This document shows, in pieces, positions 20,601-38,142 of a stretch of 64,000 nucleotides of DNA; the first letter of the stretch is position 1, and each line of letters opens with the position of its first letter. The notes under the pieces were generated by a model, which was not told the DNA's origin, ran no database searches, and worked only from the letters and a program-made list of their open reading frames with translations. The stretch lies in contig NZ_CP113529.1 of the NCBI RefSeq assembly GCF_026723865.1, positions 2,232,001 to 2,296,000 of the forward strand, in the 5' to 3' direction. Both the position numbers and the translations under genes were made by a program. Source of the stretch: Mycobacterium sp. Aquia_216. GTDB taxonomy: Bacteria; Actinomycetota; Actinomycetes; Mycobacteriales; Mycobacteriaceae.

Positions 20601-22999
20601 AGGTTAGCCGCCCAGTAGTCGGCGTCCAGCAGTGGTGCGGGCCCCTCCATCGTGGTGGTGATCATCGGGATGGTGGGTGGCTTGGGAGCCAAATCCGAAA
20701 GGGCCGAACGTAATTGCGGCAGTACCGGGTCGATGATCGGGTGATGGGAGGCGACGTCGACCTCGATGCGCCGGGCCAGCAGGTTGCGGGCGGTCAGCGC
20801 CGCGATGACCGCGTCCACCTGTTCGGGTGGGCCCGCGATCACCGAGTGGCTCGGGGAGGCGTGCACGGCGAGCGTGATCTGCGGGTAGTCGGCGATCAGC
20901 GCTTCGACGGCGGGGGCGTCGAGTTCGAGCAGAGCCATCGCGCCCTGGCCGGACAACCGCGCCATCAGCTTGGAACGGGTGGCGATCACTCGCAGTCCCT
21001 CGGCGGGGGTCAGCGCTCCGGAGACCACCGCTGCCGAGACTTCACCCATGGAATGCCCGATCACCGCGTCGGGTGAGACGCCGTGGTGGCGCCACAGCGC
21101 GGTCAGTGCCAGCTGGACGGCCACCAGCAGCGGCTGGATCTTGTCGATGCCGGTGACCGGGCTGCCCTCAGCAAGGGTTTGCCGCAGCGAAAAGCCGGTC
21201 TGGGCAACGAATTCAGGTTCCAATTCGGTGATGGCCGCCGCGAAGGCGGGCTCATCGGCGAGGAGTTGGCGGCCCATTCCGGCCCACTGCGCGCCCTGGC
21301 CGGAGTAGACGAACACCGTGCCGGATGCGTGGCCGGTTTCGGTGGGTCCCGCGACACCGGCTGCCGGGGTGCCGGTGGCCAATGCCCGCAGCCCGGCCGC
21401 CGCGGCGGCGTGGTCGCGCGCGACGACGGTGCCCACCCAGTTGTGCCGGGCCCGGCGGTGATTCAGGGTGTGTGCGATATCGGCGAGCGGGGCCGCCTTT
21501 CCGGCGCCGGCGATCCAGTCGGCCAGACTTGCGGCGGTCGAGGCCACCCGCTGCGGCGTCTTGCCCGATACCACCAACGTGGACACCACCGGCGTGGCCG
21601 ACGGTGGCGGTGTGGTGGTCACGTTGGGTGCCTGCTCGACCACCACGTGCGCATTGGTGCCACTGAGTCCGAATGACGACACCGCGGCCCGGCGGGTGCC
21701 CTCGGTGGGCCACGCGGTGCCCTCGACCGGGACGAACAGTCGGGTCGACGACGGGTCGATGGCCGGGTTCCACCGGGTGAAGTGCAGATTGGGCGGAACG
21801 TATCCCCGATTCACCGAGAGGATCGCCTTGATGAATCCGGTGACACCGGCCGAGGCTTCCAGATGCCCGATGTTGGTCTTGACCGAGCCCAGCGCGCAGC
21901 GCCCGTCACCGCCACCGTAAGTGGCCGCGAGCGCTTCGAACTCGATCGGATCGCCCAAAATAGTTCCGGTACCGTGCGTTTCGACGTAGTTGACGCTGTC
22001 TGCGGTGGCGTCTGCCAACCGCAGCGCGGTGGTGATCACGTCGCGCTGCGCGGCCGCGTTCGGGGCGGTCATGCCGTTGGACCGGCCATCGGAGTTGATC
22101 GCCGAACCGCGGACCACCCCCAGCACCGGATCCCCGTCGCGGACGGCATCGGCCAATCGCTTGAGCACCACGACGCCGCAACCTTCACCGCGCACGAACC
22201 CGTCGGCCAGGGCGTCGAAGGTCTTGCATCGGCCCGTCGGCGACAGGGCCGACCACTTCGACAACGCGATGCTGGTAAACGGCGACAGGGAAAGGTGCAC
22301 CCCGCCCGCGAGTGCCACGTCGCTTTCCCGCAGCCGCAGGTTCTGGCAGGCCAAATGGATGGCCACCAAGGACGACGAACACGCGGTGTCGACCGCCACC
22401 GCCGGGCCGCGAAGTCCCAACAGGTACGAGATGCGCCCTACCGCGGCACTGTGCGGGTTTCCGGTGCTCATGTACGCGTCGATATCGGCGTTGCGTTCGA
22501 GGTTGAGAATTGTGTAGTCCCAGGCGGACACACCCATGATCGCGGCGGTTCGGCTGCCGCTCAACGAGTCCGGTGGCAGCCCGGCGTGTTCGAGTGCCTC
22601 CCAGGCAACCTCGAGCAGGATCCGCTGCTGGGGGTCCATCGCGACGGCTTCGCGGGGGGTGATGCCGAAGAAGTCGGCGTCGAACCCGGCGACGTCGTCC
22701 AGAAATCCGCCCCACTTCGTCGTCATCCGTCCCGGTGCCTGCGGATCGGGATCGTAGAACGCATCGCCGTCCCACCGATCGGCCGGCACCTCGCCGACGG
22801 CGTCGCGCCCGTCGACCAGCAGCTGCCAAAAGCTCTCCGGCCCAGACACCTTCCCGGGCAGCCGGCAGCCGATCCCGAGTACGGCTATCGGCTCGGCGAC
22901 ATCGGTCGGAAAGGCGGTGCCCGCGCGAACAAGCTCACGTGCGAGCACCTCGCGCGCCTTGGGTGACATCTGTGCCGCGCGTTCGGCGAGACTCGTCAT
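17612..22999 (-). CDS. ppsD: Phthiocerol synthesis PKS PpsD (KS-AT-DH-KR-ACP)
   Basis: A 1795-residue module (M. tuberculosis about 1827). KS has Cys207 (VDTACSSS). AT has GHSMGE and the methylmalonyl-type motif VASHH. DH shows [10 protein letters not shown], fitting HxxxGxxxxP. KR has [10 protein letters not shown], and the ACP Ser is residue 1717 (LGMDSLM). There is no ER domain, which explains the need for the trans-acting enoyl reductase encoded at the end of the same operon. It adds a methyl-branched, reduced unit. The tail is basic and alanine-rich ([17 protein letters not shown]), a likely docking segment for PpsE. Start and stop are both TAATG overlaps with ppsC and ppsE. Confidence 0.97.
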   Translation of the reverse strand: MTSLAERAAQMSPKAREVLARELVRAGTAFPTDVAEPIAVLGIGCRLPGKVSGPESFWQLLVDGRDAVGEVPADRWDGDAFYDPDPQAPGRMTTKWGGFLDDVAGFDADFFGITPREAVAMDPQQRILLEVAWEALEHAGLPPDSLSGSRTAAIMGVSAWDYTILNLERNADIDAYMSTGNPHSAAVGRISYLLGLRGPAVAVDTACSSSLVAIHLACQNLRLRESDVALAGGVHLSLSPFTSIALSKWSALSPTGRCKTFDALADGFVRGEGCGVVVLKRLADAVRDGDPVLGVVRGSAINSDGRSNGMTAPNAAAQRDVITTALRLADATADSVNYVETHGTGTILGDPIEFEALAATYGGGDGRCALGSVKTNIGHLEASAGVTGFIKAILSVNRGYVPPNLHFTRWNPAIDPSSTRLFVPVEGTAWPTEGTRRAAVSSFGLSGTNAHVVVEQAPNVTTTPPPSATPVVSTLVVSGKTPQRVASTAASLADWIAGAGKAAPLADIAHTLNHRRARHNWVGTVVARDHAAAAAGLRALATGTPAAGVAGPTETGHASGTVFVYSGQGAQWAGMGRQLLADEPAFAAAITELEPEFVAQTGFSLRQTLAEGSPVTGIDKIQPLLVAVQLALTALWRHHGVSPDAVIGHSMGEVSAAVVSGALTPAEGLRVIATRSKLMARLSGQGAMALLELDAPAVEALIADYPQITLAVHASPSHSVIAGPPEQVDAVIAALTARNLLARRIEVDVASHHPIIDPVLPQLRSALSDLAPKPPTIPMITTTMEGPAPLLDADYWAANLRNPVRFHQAISTAGAGHLFIEISPHPLLTHSINDTLGAANTRALGTLLRDTDDTVTFHTQLATQLVAKGDTTTNTADGRLADIPVTPWEHTQFWVADRSAMSNSVAAHPLLGVHIEVPSSRDHVWQADVGTEVSAWLADHKVFGQATMPGAGFTEIAVAAASEALGVPAHAVSVNQLEVEQMLTLDDHTQVTTQLMRGADDKIRIEIYSRSSGNDWTRHATARAEVRTAEASPERPAPTDGSGETTISPADLYTALRQAGQFHGPAFAALTAIRRLPGGAVETEIVLPDESPWHPDFRLHPVILDAALQSLAAAIPDDELAGSAEASYLPVSFESVRVYGNLGRRARCRAQLSNLDEGGTGKLGRVVLTDDAGTVTAEINDIYVRRVERRSVPLPLSQKVFDTAWAPRPVNAGPSDVPGSWLVLTDGQTPEAVQFIEGWRSPAHRVITASLYDESAVLAAFAETAGDPERPPVGVVVFVAANPRVTNDGVAQAREAVWAVSTVVRAVVGGWHGQPPRLWLVSGNGLAVGDEAGQPGIGALKGLVRVLAYEHPELRTTLVDLDITRDPVTTLNAELESVVTGSIDDVIAWRGEKRYVERLSRATLDEPTRGGVVRSGASYLITGGLGGLGLVFARWLADSGAGRIVLNGRSEPSDEQRTVLAELERKTEIAVVLGDLASDGVAEELVAAAGASTLCGILHAAAVLDDSLVFSMTKDSLQRVWAPKVIGALRMHEASAGCELDWWLGFSSTSSLLGGPGQASYACASAWLDALVDWRRASGLPAAVVNWGPWAEVGLARALTGGPLDPITPAEGVAALEPLLATGRGHTGVARLRADRALIAFPEIRNLGYFTSVVAELDAAGDGGNWAGPEALHGLDPSEAQSAIAERLHARIAAVMGYAERSAVDADLPLVELGMDSLMAVRIRNSARADFGAEPPVALLLQGATLNDLTAELLRQLGLTGDAQALQAEGAVRDRAQQRAAARQQAALRRKRGRQ

Positions 23000-25900
23000 T
23001 ACTCGCTGCCCCCAGTTGCGGTTTCGAGCTCGCTCGCTGCAACGAGGTCGGTCAGCAATTCCATTTCCTCATCGGATAGCTCGGTTTCGGCGTCCGGTGC
23101 CGGTTCGTCATCGGCCACCGTGTCATAGCCGAGACGTTCGCACATGGCACCCGCGAGATCCTCGATCGTCGGATACGCCCAGACCAGCGCGGCCGGCAAG
23201 GTGGTGCCCAAGCTTGCTTCCAGCCTGTTCCGCAATTCGAGCGCCATCAGCGAGTCGAGACCGAGCGACTCCATCGGCCGATCGTGGCCGATCGGCTCGG
23301 TGGATCGCAGCACCGCCCGGATCTCGCCGGCGATCACGGCGGCCAGCCGGCCGGGACGCTCGGCGGCGTCGGTGGCATCCAATTCCGCCCGGATCGCGCC
23401 GCCGCCGCGCCGCTCCACCTTGGTCGCGTCGAGTAATTTCGCGAACAGCGACGAACCACCGACGGCGGGGAACGATTGGAACCACTGCCGGGCATCGAGG
23501 TGGATCACACCGGTGCCGGCGCGGTCGGCCGACAGCACCCGCTGCACCGCCCCCAGCCCCTCCTCGACCGTGATCAGCGAGACGCCGAGATCGGCGAAGA
23601 ACTGGGCGCGGCCCACCTCCGCCCATGGGCCCCAGTTGATTCCGACGGCGGGGAGCCCTTGCGAGCGTCGGTAGGCGACCAGCCCATCGACCCACGAGTT
23701 GGCGGCGGCGTAGGTTCCCTGGCCGGGCGTGCCCAGCAGCGAGGATGCCGACGAAAAGGTAAGCCACCAATCGACATCCAGGTGTGCGGTGGCCTGATGC
23801 AGCCGCCAGCTACCGGTGACTTTCGGGGCGAACACGCGCCGCGCGGCCGAATCCGAGATGTTGAGCACGATTTCGTCATCGAGGACCATGGCGCTGTGCA
23901 GGACTCCGGCCACCCGCAGGCCGGCGTCTTCGACGGCCTGCACCAGCCGACCGGCCGTGTCGGGTGCGGCGATGTCGCCGGTGACCACCTCGACACGGGT
24001 GCCCGCGGCTTTCATGTCCGCGATCGCTGCCGCAGCGTCGTCGCCGGCAGCCGAACGCCCGTTCAGGACAATCAATCCCGCGCCCTGGGCCGCCAGCCAC
24101 TTGGCGACGACGAAGCCGAGGCCACCCATGCCGCCCACGATGATGTAGCCACCGTCCGGGCTGACCAGCGGCTGCGGCGTCGCCGCCACTGCGTCGATGC
24201 CGCCGTGCGCCGGTACCGTCACGGCGATCTTGCCGGTGTGCTTACCGGAGGCCATCAGCGCAAAGGCGTCACCCGCGTCGTCGAGACCGAATGCGGTGAC
24301 GGGAAGGACCTGCAGGGTGCCGTCCGATACGTGCCGCAGGATCTCGGACAGCATCGCACGGTACCGCGCCGGCTGCAGTTTCAGGTTCAAGTCGAGGTCG
24401 ACGACGGCGAAGGAAGCACTTCTCTTCAATCCGGCCAATCCCAGGTTGGCATTGCCGTACACGTCCTTCTTGCCCAGTTCGATGAACCGGCCACCGGGTG
24501 CGAGTATCTGCACCCCGCGTTGAATCGCTTCATCGGGAAGCGAATTCAGAATGACATCCACGCCATAGCCTCCGGTGGCCTCGAGTATCTCGTCGGCGAA
24601 ATTCACGGTGCGCGAATTGCCGACGTACTCGACACCAAGCCCGGCGAGCATCTCGCGCTTGGCTTCCGAACCTGCCGTGGTGTAGATGCGAGCGCCGATC
24701 ATCCTGGCGATCGCCATCGCCGCCAGGCCCACGCCACCGCTCGCGGAATGGATCAGCACCCGTTCGCCGGGAGCCAGCCTCCCGACCTCGCACAGCGAGT
24801 GCCAGGCGGTGAGATACGCGATGCCGAACGCGGCCGCTTCGGGATCCGGCAGCGTGTCGGGAATCGGGGTAACCAGATCGGCCAGTGTCGTCAGGTGGGA
24901 ACCGAACGCGCCGGGCCCGATGGCGATGACGCGCTGCCCGATCTCGACCGAGTCGACACCGGCGCCGACGGCGGTGACGATGCCCGCGCACTCGGCGCCG
25001 ATGACGGGCGGCGCACCGTCGAGGCCGGGGTAGATGCCCATGGCCTTGAGCACGTCGCTGAAGTTGAGGCCCGCGGCACTGACGCGGACTTCCACCTCAT
25101 CGGCAGCCGGCGGGATCCGTTTCACCGCATGCACTCTCAGCGCGTCCAGGCGGCCGGGTTCGTCGATCTGCAGTCGCACCGCGCCACCGGCGTCCGGGTC
25201 GACTTTTGCGTGGCGAGTCTCTCCGGCCAACTCACCGGCCGCCGTAGTGGCCGCGGGCACCAGCCTGTTCAGGTAGCGCTGCCCGTCGCGCAGCGCGATC
25301 TCGTCGGCGTCGGAGCCCGCGAGTAACTCCTGAGTCAGGGCGCCCACCGAGCCGGCACCGTCGGCCTCGATGTCGACGATCGTGGTCTTCAGTTCTGGAT
25401 GCTCGAACGTCAGCACTCGCGCGATGCCGCGAAGTTCCGTTTGCGCCAGCGTGACTCGATCAGCGGAGTCGACTTGCTGGGCGCCACGGGTGACGATCCA
25501 CAGCCGTGGGCTGTTGCGGGCGCCGATGCGCGTCACGGTCTTGGCGATGTCCGCGATCAGCAGCGTGCGCGCCAGCGCCAGGTCCAGTTGCGCCGCCTCG
25601 CTCAGTGCGTCGTCGGCGCTTCTCGGCGGGCACAGCACGACGATGCTATCCCATGGGTTTCGGCTGATCGCCGCGCGCAGCGCCACGGTGTCGGTCGGGG
25701 ACACCACCTCGACTTCGGCGATGCTGTCGATCAGCGACGACCGCAGCGCGGGCAGGAGCGGATCGCCCGCGGCGGGCTCGCCGATCAGCAGCAAGCCACC
25801 GAGATTGGTGGCGGCCGGTTTGTCCAGCGGTGCCGGTTCCCATTCGAGAGCGAACAGATGGCTGTTGAGTTGCTTTGCGCCACTTGTCGACCCGAGCACC

Positions 25901-28900
25901 GCCATCTCGACTTCGTCGATGACGAGCAGCGGTTGGCCCTGCGCGTCGGTCAGCACGACATTGCCAAGCAGCCGATCCGGACTGTCGGTGGCGGCAAGTG
26001 TGCCGATCGAGCACACGCCGTCGGCGATGTCGCCGTACACGTGGACACCCGCGAAACGTATCGGCAGCACCAGGGTTTGGCGGGCGTTCTGGCCGCCGGC
26101 CAGGTCGGTCGCGGCCCGGGTGGCGCCGAGCACCTGCACCGCGATGTCCATCATCACCGGGTGCAGCACGAAGTTGCGGGAACCGGCCTTGGCCGACGAG
26201 GGGAGCCGCACTGCTGCGCGAGCAGCACCCGATGCTGCCACGGTGAGGTTGGTGATCCCGCGAAACGCCGGTCCGTGTTGTTGTCCGGCAGCGCGCAGCC
26301 GCTGATAGAGGTCGTCGGGGTTGAGTTCGGCCGCAACGTCATTCGAGCTGACGATCGCGGGCGGTGCGGTCTGCGCCGACTCGCGCGCGACGCTGGCGGT
26401 GGCGTGCTTGATCCATCCTGACGCGCTACTGTGCGTGCGCATTTCGATCTGGCACGTGTGCTCGCTGCCGGTCAGCGTCGTGACCAGAACCGTCGCCTCG
26501 GTTACCCGCAACATCTGATGCAGACTGAGCTCCCGGATCATCCACGGCCGCTCGTCCTCGGATCCTCCGAATGCGTCCGTTGCCGCGGCCAGTGCGACGT
26601 CGGCGTAGGCCGCTCCCGGCAGCACGCACAGGTCGTCGATCACGTGATCACCGAGCCACAGCAGATCGGGGGCGAGCTCGCCTTCCCATATCCGGGTGCC
26701 GCTGGTGGGGTCGGTGACGCCAAAGCCCAGTAGCGGGTGGGTGTTCGGCGCGTGGTGTGCCGCGGTGCTGGGGGAGATCCAGTGCCGAGTGTGCTGCCAC
26801 GGGGTGGTCGGCAGCACGGTTTGGTGTCCGTGGGTGTGCGGGGTCTGCACCGGGCGGGTGGTATGGACGGCGTTGAGGTTGGTGTGGAAAGTCAGGGTGT
26901 CATGCGCATCGCGCTGCAGGGTTCCGACGCTCACAAAGTCGGAATCCTCACTCGTGGAGAGGGTTTCGCCGATCGCGTGCGTCAACAACGGGTGCGCACT
27001 GATCTCGATGAAGGTGTGGTGGGGACCACCGGCGTCGCTAACGGCATGAGTGATCGCCTGCTGGAAGCGCACCGGGTTGCGCATATTGGTGGCCCAGTGC
27101 TCGGCGTCGAAGACCGGGCGAGCGTTCAGGTCCGGGTAGGTGGTCGAGATGATCGGGATGGCCGGCGGACGCGGGCGAAGGTCGGCGAGTTCCGCCCGCA
27201 TCTGCGGCTGCAGCGGGTCCATCGCCGGATTATGTGGCGCCACTTCGATATTGACTCGCCCGGCGAAGTGGTTCTGGGCGCGCACCTTCTCGATCAGGGT
27301 GTCGATCGTCGAGGGAGGCCCGGCGATCACGGTTTGCCGCGGCGAAGCATAAATCGCCAAGGTGACCTGCGGATGATCCGCGATCAGCTGCTCGGTGGCC
27401 GCGGGGTCGAGTTCGAGCGTGGCCATGGTGCCCTGTCCCGACAACGGAGCCATCAGCCGCGACCGGGTCGCCGTCACCCGCAGGCCCTCGGCAGGAGTCA
27501 GGGCGCCGGCCACCACCGCGGCGGCCACTTCTCCCATGGAGTGGCCGATCACCAGGTCGGGGGTCACCCCGTAGGAGCACCACAGCGCGGTCAACGCCAA
27601 CTGCATCCCGATCAGACCGAGCTGGATCTGCTCGATGCCGACCAATTCCTTACCGCCGGCGATCACGTCGTGCAGCGAAAACCCGGCTTCCGCACCGAAT
27701 ACCGGGTCGAGTTCGGCGATGGCGGCGGCGAATGCGGGCTCGTCGGCCAGCAGCCGCCGACCCATTCCCGCCCACTGCGATCCCCGGCCCGAATAGACGA
27801 ATACGGTGCCGGGTCCGATCGCGCCCGCCGGGCAGCCGACCACGCCCGGGGCGGGCTCACCGGCGGCCAGCGCACGCAATCCCACCACCGCCTGCTCGCG
27901 GTCGACGGCGACCACCGTGGCGAACTTGGGCTGCTGGGCCCGGTGGTGGTTGAGCGTGTGCGCCACGTCGGCCAGCGGCACCGCAGCCCCCGCGTCGTCC
28001 ATCCAGTCGGCCAGCACGGACGCCGTCGCTGCCACGCGTTGCGCGGTCTTGCCCGAGACGACCAGCGTCGACACCGCGGGTTCCGGGTCGCGCTGCGGGC
28101 TGGGCTCGCGATCCGGTGCCTGCTCGATCACCACGTGCGCATTCGTCCCGCTCACCCCGAACGACGACACACCGGCCCGGCGCGGTTGCTCGCTCGACGG
28201 CCATTCCATGTCCTCGGTGGCGATCCTCAATCGCGAAACGCCTTGGCTGGCATGGGGAGTGAGTTTGGTGAAGTTCAAGTTCCGCGGAATGCGGCCATGC
28301 CCGACGGCCAGCACGGTCTTCATGAATCCGGCGATTCCCGCCGCCGCCTCCAGGTGGCCGAGGTTGGTCTTCACCGCACCGAGCACCAGCGGTGCCCGGT
28401 CGGATCGATCGCCGAAAACCTTACTCAGTGAGTCGAGTTCGATCGGATCGCCCAGCGGGGTGCCCGTTCCGTGTGCCTCGAGGTAGTCGATGTCGTCCGG
28501 CGTCAACCTGGCCGACGTCAACGCCTGCCGGAGCAGGGCCTGCTGCGCCGGGCCGTTGGGCACCGTCACCCCACTGCTGGCGCCGTCCTGGTTGACCGCC
28601 GAACCCCGCACCACGGCGAGGATGCGATTGCCGTCGCGTTGCGCGTCGGACAACCGCTTGAGCACCACCACACCGGCGCCCTCGCTGCGCACATAGCCGT
28701 TGGCTCCGGCGTCGAAGGTTTTGCACTGGCCGTCCGGCGACAGCATTCCCCACCGCGAGCACGCGATGCTGGCCACCGGGCTGAGCAGCAGGTTGGTCCC
28801 ACCGGCCAGCGCCGTGTCGCTTTCGCGCAACCGCAGGCTCTGACAGGCCAGGTGGATCGTCACCAGCGACGAGGAGCATGCGGTGTCGAGCACCACCGCG

Positions 28901-29504
28901 GGCCCGCGGGCGCCGAGTAGGTAGGCGGTCCGCCCGGCGGCGAAGTTCGCCGAGTTTCCGGTCAACAGGTAGGCGTCCAGCTCGTCGGGTCGCACCGCGG
29001 CGGACATCTTGAGCATGTAGTCGTAGGCGGTGACCCCGACGAAAACCCCGGTTTGGGTGCCCTGCAGCGCGTGCGGTGGAATCCCGGCGTTTTCCAACGC
29101 TTCCCAGGCGACCTCGAGGAACAACCGCTGTTGCGGGTCCATCGCCGCCGCCTCGCGCGGCGGGATGGAGAAGAACTCGGCGTCGAATTCGTCCGGCTGC
29201 CAGGTGGACAGGAAACCGCCTTCGCGGTTGCAGATGGTGCCGGGGACGGTGTGATCCTCGGTGAACAGCGCGTCGGCGTCCCAGCGTTCGGGCGGAACGC
29301 CGACTATGCCGCTTCGCCCGTCGCGCAACAAGTCCCAGAACTGCTCGGGGCTGTTTACCCCGCCGGGCAACCGGCAGCCCATGCCGACGACGGCGATCGG
29401 TTCGGTGCCGGCCCGCTCGGCGATCTCCAGCCGCGCGGTGAGATCGTCGATCTTGTGCAGCGCCTCGGTGATGATCGCCCGGCGATCCGGTATGGCTGCT
29501 GTCA

Positions 29505-29505
<1 letters not shown>
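22999..29505 (-). CDS. ppsC: Phthiocerol synthesis PKS PpsC (KS-AT-DH-ER-KR-ACP)
   Basis: A 2168-residue fully reducing module (M. tuberculosis about 2188). An N-terminal docking helix ([19 protein letters not shown]) precedes KS with Cys210 (LDTACSS). AT has GHSMGE and the malonyl-type motif VAPH. DH has His in [12 protein letters not shown], the variant also found in known PpsC. ER has [13 protein letters not shown] has [10 protein letters not shown], and the ACP Ser is residue 2085 (LGLDSLM). The acidic C-terminus ([12 protein letters not shown]) looks like a docking peptide for PpsD. It adds a fully reduced two-carbon unit. The gene is coupled to its neighbours by TAATG on both sides. No frameshift or missing catalytic residue was seen. 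Confidence 0.97.
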
Positions 29506-34253
<4,748 letters not shown>

Positions 34254-34602
34254 AGGAGCACGTCCGGGGGTCGCTCGGCCTGCTCGCCCAGCAAAGCGGG
34301 TGTGGAAGAGTTGGTCACCGGTGTCGCTTTACCTTCCAGTTTGCTGCGGGTGCTCTGTGCTGCACCCTGCGTGCCGCCCCGTTCAGCTGCTTTCGCGGCT
34401 CCTCCACGGAGCCCCCCGGTGACACGGCAGCTGCTGACGGAAACGTCGGCGCGAGGAGTTGGATGGCCGAAGCGCGACGATCGTCCACCCCGACCATCCG
34501 TCTCTTTAAGCAAGGTAAGCAGTCTTTCATGGGGAAGTGAGGAGATTGAAGAAATCCACAGATTTTGGGTGCGGTCCCCCCGGCCTTATTTTGCGTGCGT
34601 CT

Positions 34603-34608
34603 ACTATA
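34603..34608 (-). promoter_or_regulatory. Candidate -10 element of the pps operon promoter
   Basis: On the minus strand the hexamer TATAGT fits the mycobacterial SigA -10 pattern (TANNNT) and lies in the AT-richer part of the gap about 350 bp before the hybrid PKS start. I could not pair it with a convincing -35 element at normal spacing, so this is a weak call. The long leader would resemble the long upstream region of the M. tuberculosis fadD26-pps promoter. Confidence 0.3.
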
Positions 34609-34702
34609 GTGCCAGCTGTTTGCATTCCTGCAGCTCAAGAGGGGTACTGGCCGGAGTGACGGGTGGTATTCATGAGGCAGGGGTGGCGAATGGTAGGTAG
34701 AG

Positions 34703-34719
34703 TGAGATGAATCTCATCT
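34703..34719. promoter_or_regulatory. Short dyad, possible operator upstream of the pps operon
   Basis: TGAGAT and ATCTCA (34703-34708, 34711-34716) form a perfect inverted repeat with a 2-bp spacer. Shifted by two bases, AGATGA and TCATCT (34705-34710, 34714-34719) form a second one. It lies about 100 bp upstream of the candidate -10 on the minus strand, a possible site for a dimeric regulator. No regulator can be named. Confidence 0.35.
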
Positions 34720-34908
34720 GCCGACGAGGGTCGCATGGCGGCCGCGTTCTGGGACCTACGCACCAGTTTCATTCCAACGCGCCTGGCCGTGCTGGCGGGC
34801 CGGGCGGCGGCAGTCGGACGCTGAGCCACCCGCAAGGCGGTAGTCCGGCGAACGCGTGATCGCGATGGGTCGAGGTCGGCGACCGGCACCCGATCGCGGT
34901 TCGCTCAG

Positions 34909-35961
<1,053 letters not shown>

Positions 35962-36699
35962 GTGTATCGAGTCTTTGAAGCGCTGGATGAATTGGGCGCC
36001 ATTGTCGAAGAAGCCCGCGGCGTGCCGATGACGGCGGGTTGTGTGGTGCCTCGCGGTGACGTGCTGGAGTTGATCGACGACATCAAGGATGCGATCCCCG
36101 GCGAACTGGACGACGCCCAGGACGTGCTCGATGCGCGTGATTCGATGCTGTCGGACGCCAAGGCGCACGCCGACTCGATGGTGTCCTCGGCAACCACGGA
36201 GTCGGAGTCACTGCTCAACCACTCCCGCGCGGAGGCCGACCGGCTGCTTTCCGACGCCAAGGCGCAGGCCGACCGGATGGTGAACGAGGCGCGCCAGCAC
36301 AGCGAGCGGATGGTCGCCGACGCGCGCGAGGAAGCGATGCGCATCGCCACCGCGGCCAAACGCGAGTACGAAGCCAGCGTCGGTCGCGCCCAGGCCGAAG
36401 CCGACCGGCTGATCGAAAACGGCAACATCTCCTACGAGAAGGCTGTGCAAGAGGGCATCAAGGAGCAGCAGCGCCTGGTTTCGCAGAACGAGGTCGTGCA
36501 GGCGGCCAACGCGGAGTCCACCCGCCTCATCGACACCGCCCACGCCGAGGCGGACCGGCTGCGCGGTGAATGCGACATCTACGTCGACAACAAGCTTGCC
36601 GAGTTCGAGGAGTTCCTCAACGGCACACTTCGTTCCGTGGGCCGCGGTCGCCACCAGCTGCGGACGGCAGCCGGCACGCACGACTACGCCACCCGCTAG
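35962..36699 (+). CDS. sepIVA: Septal DivIVA-domain protein SepIVA (Rv2927c-like)
   Basis: A 245-residue, almost wholly coiled-coil protein with repeated alanine, glutamate and arginine heptads (DAKAQADRMVNEARQHSERM and similar, residues 60-225). It matches the mycobacterial protein Rv2927c/MSMEG_2416, named SepIVA, a DivIVA-domain divisome factor required for septation and also linked to control of early cell-wall precursor synthesis. The GTG start at 35962 follows from the ribosome binding site spacing and gives the same length as the M. tuberculosis protein. It marks the border between the lipid locus and the conserved housekeeping block and is transcribed away from tesA. Confidence 0.92.
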   Translation: MYRVFEALDELGAIVEEARGVPMTAGCVVPRGDVLELIDDIKDAIPGELDDAQDVLDARDSMLSDAKAHADSMVSSATTESESLLNHSRAEADRLLSDAKAQADRMVNEARQHSERMVADAREEAMRIATAAKREYEASVGRAQAEADRLIENGNISYEKAVQEGIKEQQRLVSQNEVVQAANAESTRLIDTAHAEADRLRGECDIYVDNKLAEFEEFLNGTLRSVGRGRHQLRTAAGTHDYATR

Positions 36700-36804
36700 C
36701 GAGCGGCGCCGCCGGGTTCGGCTCGCTGGGCGCCGAGCGCCACCACCTGGGCGGATGGCCGATGTGCCGTCCAGGGCACGCCCGCGGCGCCGTAAGATTT
36801 CGCT

Positions 36805-37401
36805 ATGGCGCGCAAACACACCACCACTGCGCAGCAGCATCCGGCCTCGCCGATGACGGTTGACGTCACGCGGCTCGGGCGACGCCCGGGATCGATGGTG
36901 ACGCTGCGCAACACGGTGCCCAGCCCGTTGCGCATCGGACTCGACATGATCGCTATCCCGCAGGGCGCTCCGCTGGACATGGATCTGCGGGTCGAGTCGG
37001 TGTCGGAAGGCGTGTTGGTCAGCGGAACGGTCTCCGGCCCCACCGTCGGCGAGTGCTCCCGATGCCTGACCGAGGTCCAAGGGCACGTGGAGGTTGGGTT
37101 GACCGAACTTTTCGCCTATCCGGACAGCACGACGGAGGCGACCACCGAGGAGGACGAGGTCGGCCGGGTCGTCGACGACCGCATCGATCTCGAGCAGTCG
37201 ATCATCGATGCCGTCGGACTCGACCTTCCGTTCGCACCGGTATGCCAGCCGGACTGCCCGGGGCTGTGTCCGCAATGCGGCGTGCTGCTGGCCGATGACC
37301 CCGGCCACCACCATGACAGCGTCGATCCGCGATGGGCCAAGCTGGTGGACATGCTGTCCGACGATTCCGGTGACGCCGATACCTCTCGGGGGGACCGGTG
37401 A
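36805..37401 (+). CDS. DUF177/YceD-family protein (Rv2926c-like)
   Basis: A 198-residue protein of the YceD/DUF177 family, usually encoded next to ribosomal or RNA-processing genes and implicated in 23S rRNA maturation. The middle has CSRCL, and the C-terminal part has [13 protein letters not shown], four more cysteines that may bind a metal. In many bacteria rpmF follows it, but here rnc follows directly, overlapping the stop by GTGA, which is the usual mycobacterial arrangement. The exact biochemical role is not established. Confidence 0.88.
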   Translation: MARKHTTTAQQHPASPMTVDVTRLGRRPGSMVTLRNTVPSPLRIGLDMIAIPQGAPLDMDLRVESVSEGVLVSGTVSGPTVGECSRCLTEVQGHVEVGLTELFAYPDSTTEATTEEDEVGRVVDDRIDLEQSIIDAVGLDLPFAPVCQPDCPGLCPQCGVLLADDPGHHHDSVDPRWAKLVDMLSDDSGDADTSRGDR

Positions 37402-38111
37402 CCTCGCGGCAAACTCTGCTCGATGCGCTCGGGGTCGGCCTGCCCGAGGAGCTGCTCTCGCTGGCGCTGACCCACCGCAGCTACGCCTACGAGCACGGCG
37501 GACTGCCGACCAACGAGCGACTGGAGTTCCTCGGCGACGCCGTCCTGGGCCTGACCGTCACCGACGAGCTCTACCATCGTCATCCCGACCGTTCGGAGGG
37601 AGACCTGGCCAAACTGCGTGCCAGTGTCGTCAACACCCAGGCGCTGGCCGACGTCGGACGACACCTGTGCGAGGGGGGACTGGGCGTCCACCTGTTGCTG
37701 GGCCGCGGCGAAGCGAACACCGGCGGAGCCGACAAGTCGAGCATCCTGGCCGACGGCATGGAATCGCTGTTGGGCGCGATCTATCTGGCGCACGGCATCG
37801 AGACGGCGCGCGAGGTGATCCTGCGGTTGTTCGGTGCGCTGCTGGACGCCGCACCCACGCTGGGCGCGGGCCTGGATTGGAAGACCAGCCTGCAGGAGCT
37901 CACCGCGGCCCGCGGCATGGGTGCGCCGTCCTACCTGGTCACCTCCACCGGCCCAGACCACGACAAGGAATTCACCGCGGTGGTCGTCGTGATGGAGACC
38001 GAATACGGGTCGGGTGTGGGCCGCTCCAAAAAGGAAGCCGAGCAGAAGGCGGCCGCCGCGACCTGGAAAACGCTGGAAGCGTTGGACACCGCGGGGAAAA
38101 CGCCCGTCTAG
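37398..38111 (+). CDS. rnc: Ribonuclease III
   Basis: A 237-residue RNase III. The signature [13 protein letters not shown] lies at about residues 40-52 and carries the catalytic acidic residues. A C-terminal double-stranded-RNA-binding domain (about 165-230) ends with [13 protein letters not shown]. It cleaves double-stranded RNA during rRNA processing and mRNA turnover. The GTG start overlaps the DUF177 stop (GTGA), so the two are translationally coupled. Length matches M. tuberculosis (240). Confidence 0.96.
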   Translation: MTSRQTLLDALGVGLPEELLSLALTHRSYAYEHGGLPTNERLEFLGDAVLGLTVTDELYHRHPDRSEGDLAKLRASVVNTQALADVGRHLCEGGLGVHLLLGRGEANTGGADKSSILADGMESLLGAIYLAHGIETAREVILRLFGALLDAAPTLGAGLDWKTSLQELTAARGMGAPSYLVTSTGPDHDKEFTAVVVVMETEYGSGVGRSKKEAEQKAAAATWKTLEALDTAGKTPV

Positions 38112-38142
38112 ATGCCCGAGCCGCACTAGATGCCTGAACTGC
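38107..38142 (+). repeat. 18-bp imperfect tandem duplication at the rnc stop/fpg start
   Basis: Two adjacent 18-bp units match at 14 positions. Each contains CTAGATGCC: the first TAG ends rnc, and the second precedes the fpg ATG. The first copy creates a five-codon frame (MPEPH) that ends exactly where fpg starts. Confidence 0.6.

Larger units (their letters stand above)
34254..34908. other. 655-bp gap without a convincing gene, at the place of fadD26
   Basis: In M. tuberculosis fadD26 sits between tesA and ppsA; here nothing in this gap resembles a fatty-acyl-AMP ligase on either strand. Short open frames are present but lack ribosome binding sites and recognisable sequence. The stretch from about 34500 to 34700 is noticeably richer in A and T than its surroundings, as expected of a promoter region for the operon. 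It holds a candidate -10 element and a dyad described separately. The hybrid PKS ATG has no clear Shine-Dalgarno sequence in front of it, which suits a gene that was once translationally coupled to an upstream partner. Confidence 0.7.

Noticed and set aside
34635..34889. Minus-strand frame of about 84 codons just after tesA
   Set aside because: No ribosome binding site, no similarity to anything I know, and it runs through the candidate control region.
36700..36804. Possible rpmF between sepIVA and rnc, as DUF177 genes often accompany it
   Set aside because: No frame encoding a zinc-ribbon L32 protein is present; mycobacteria keep rpmF elsewhere.
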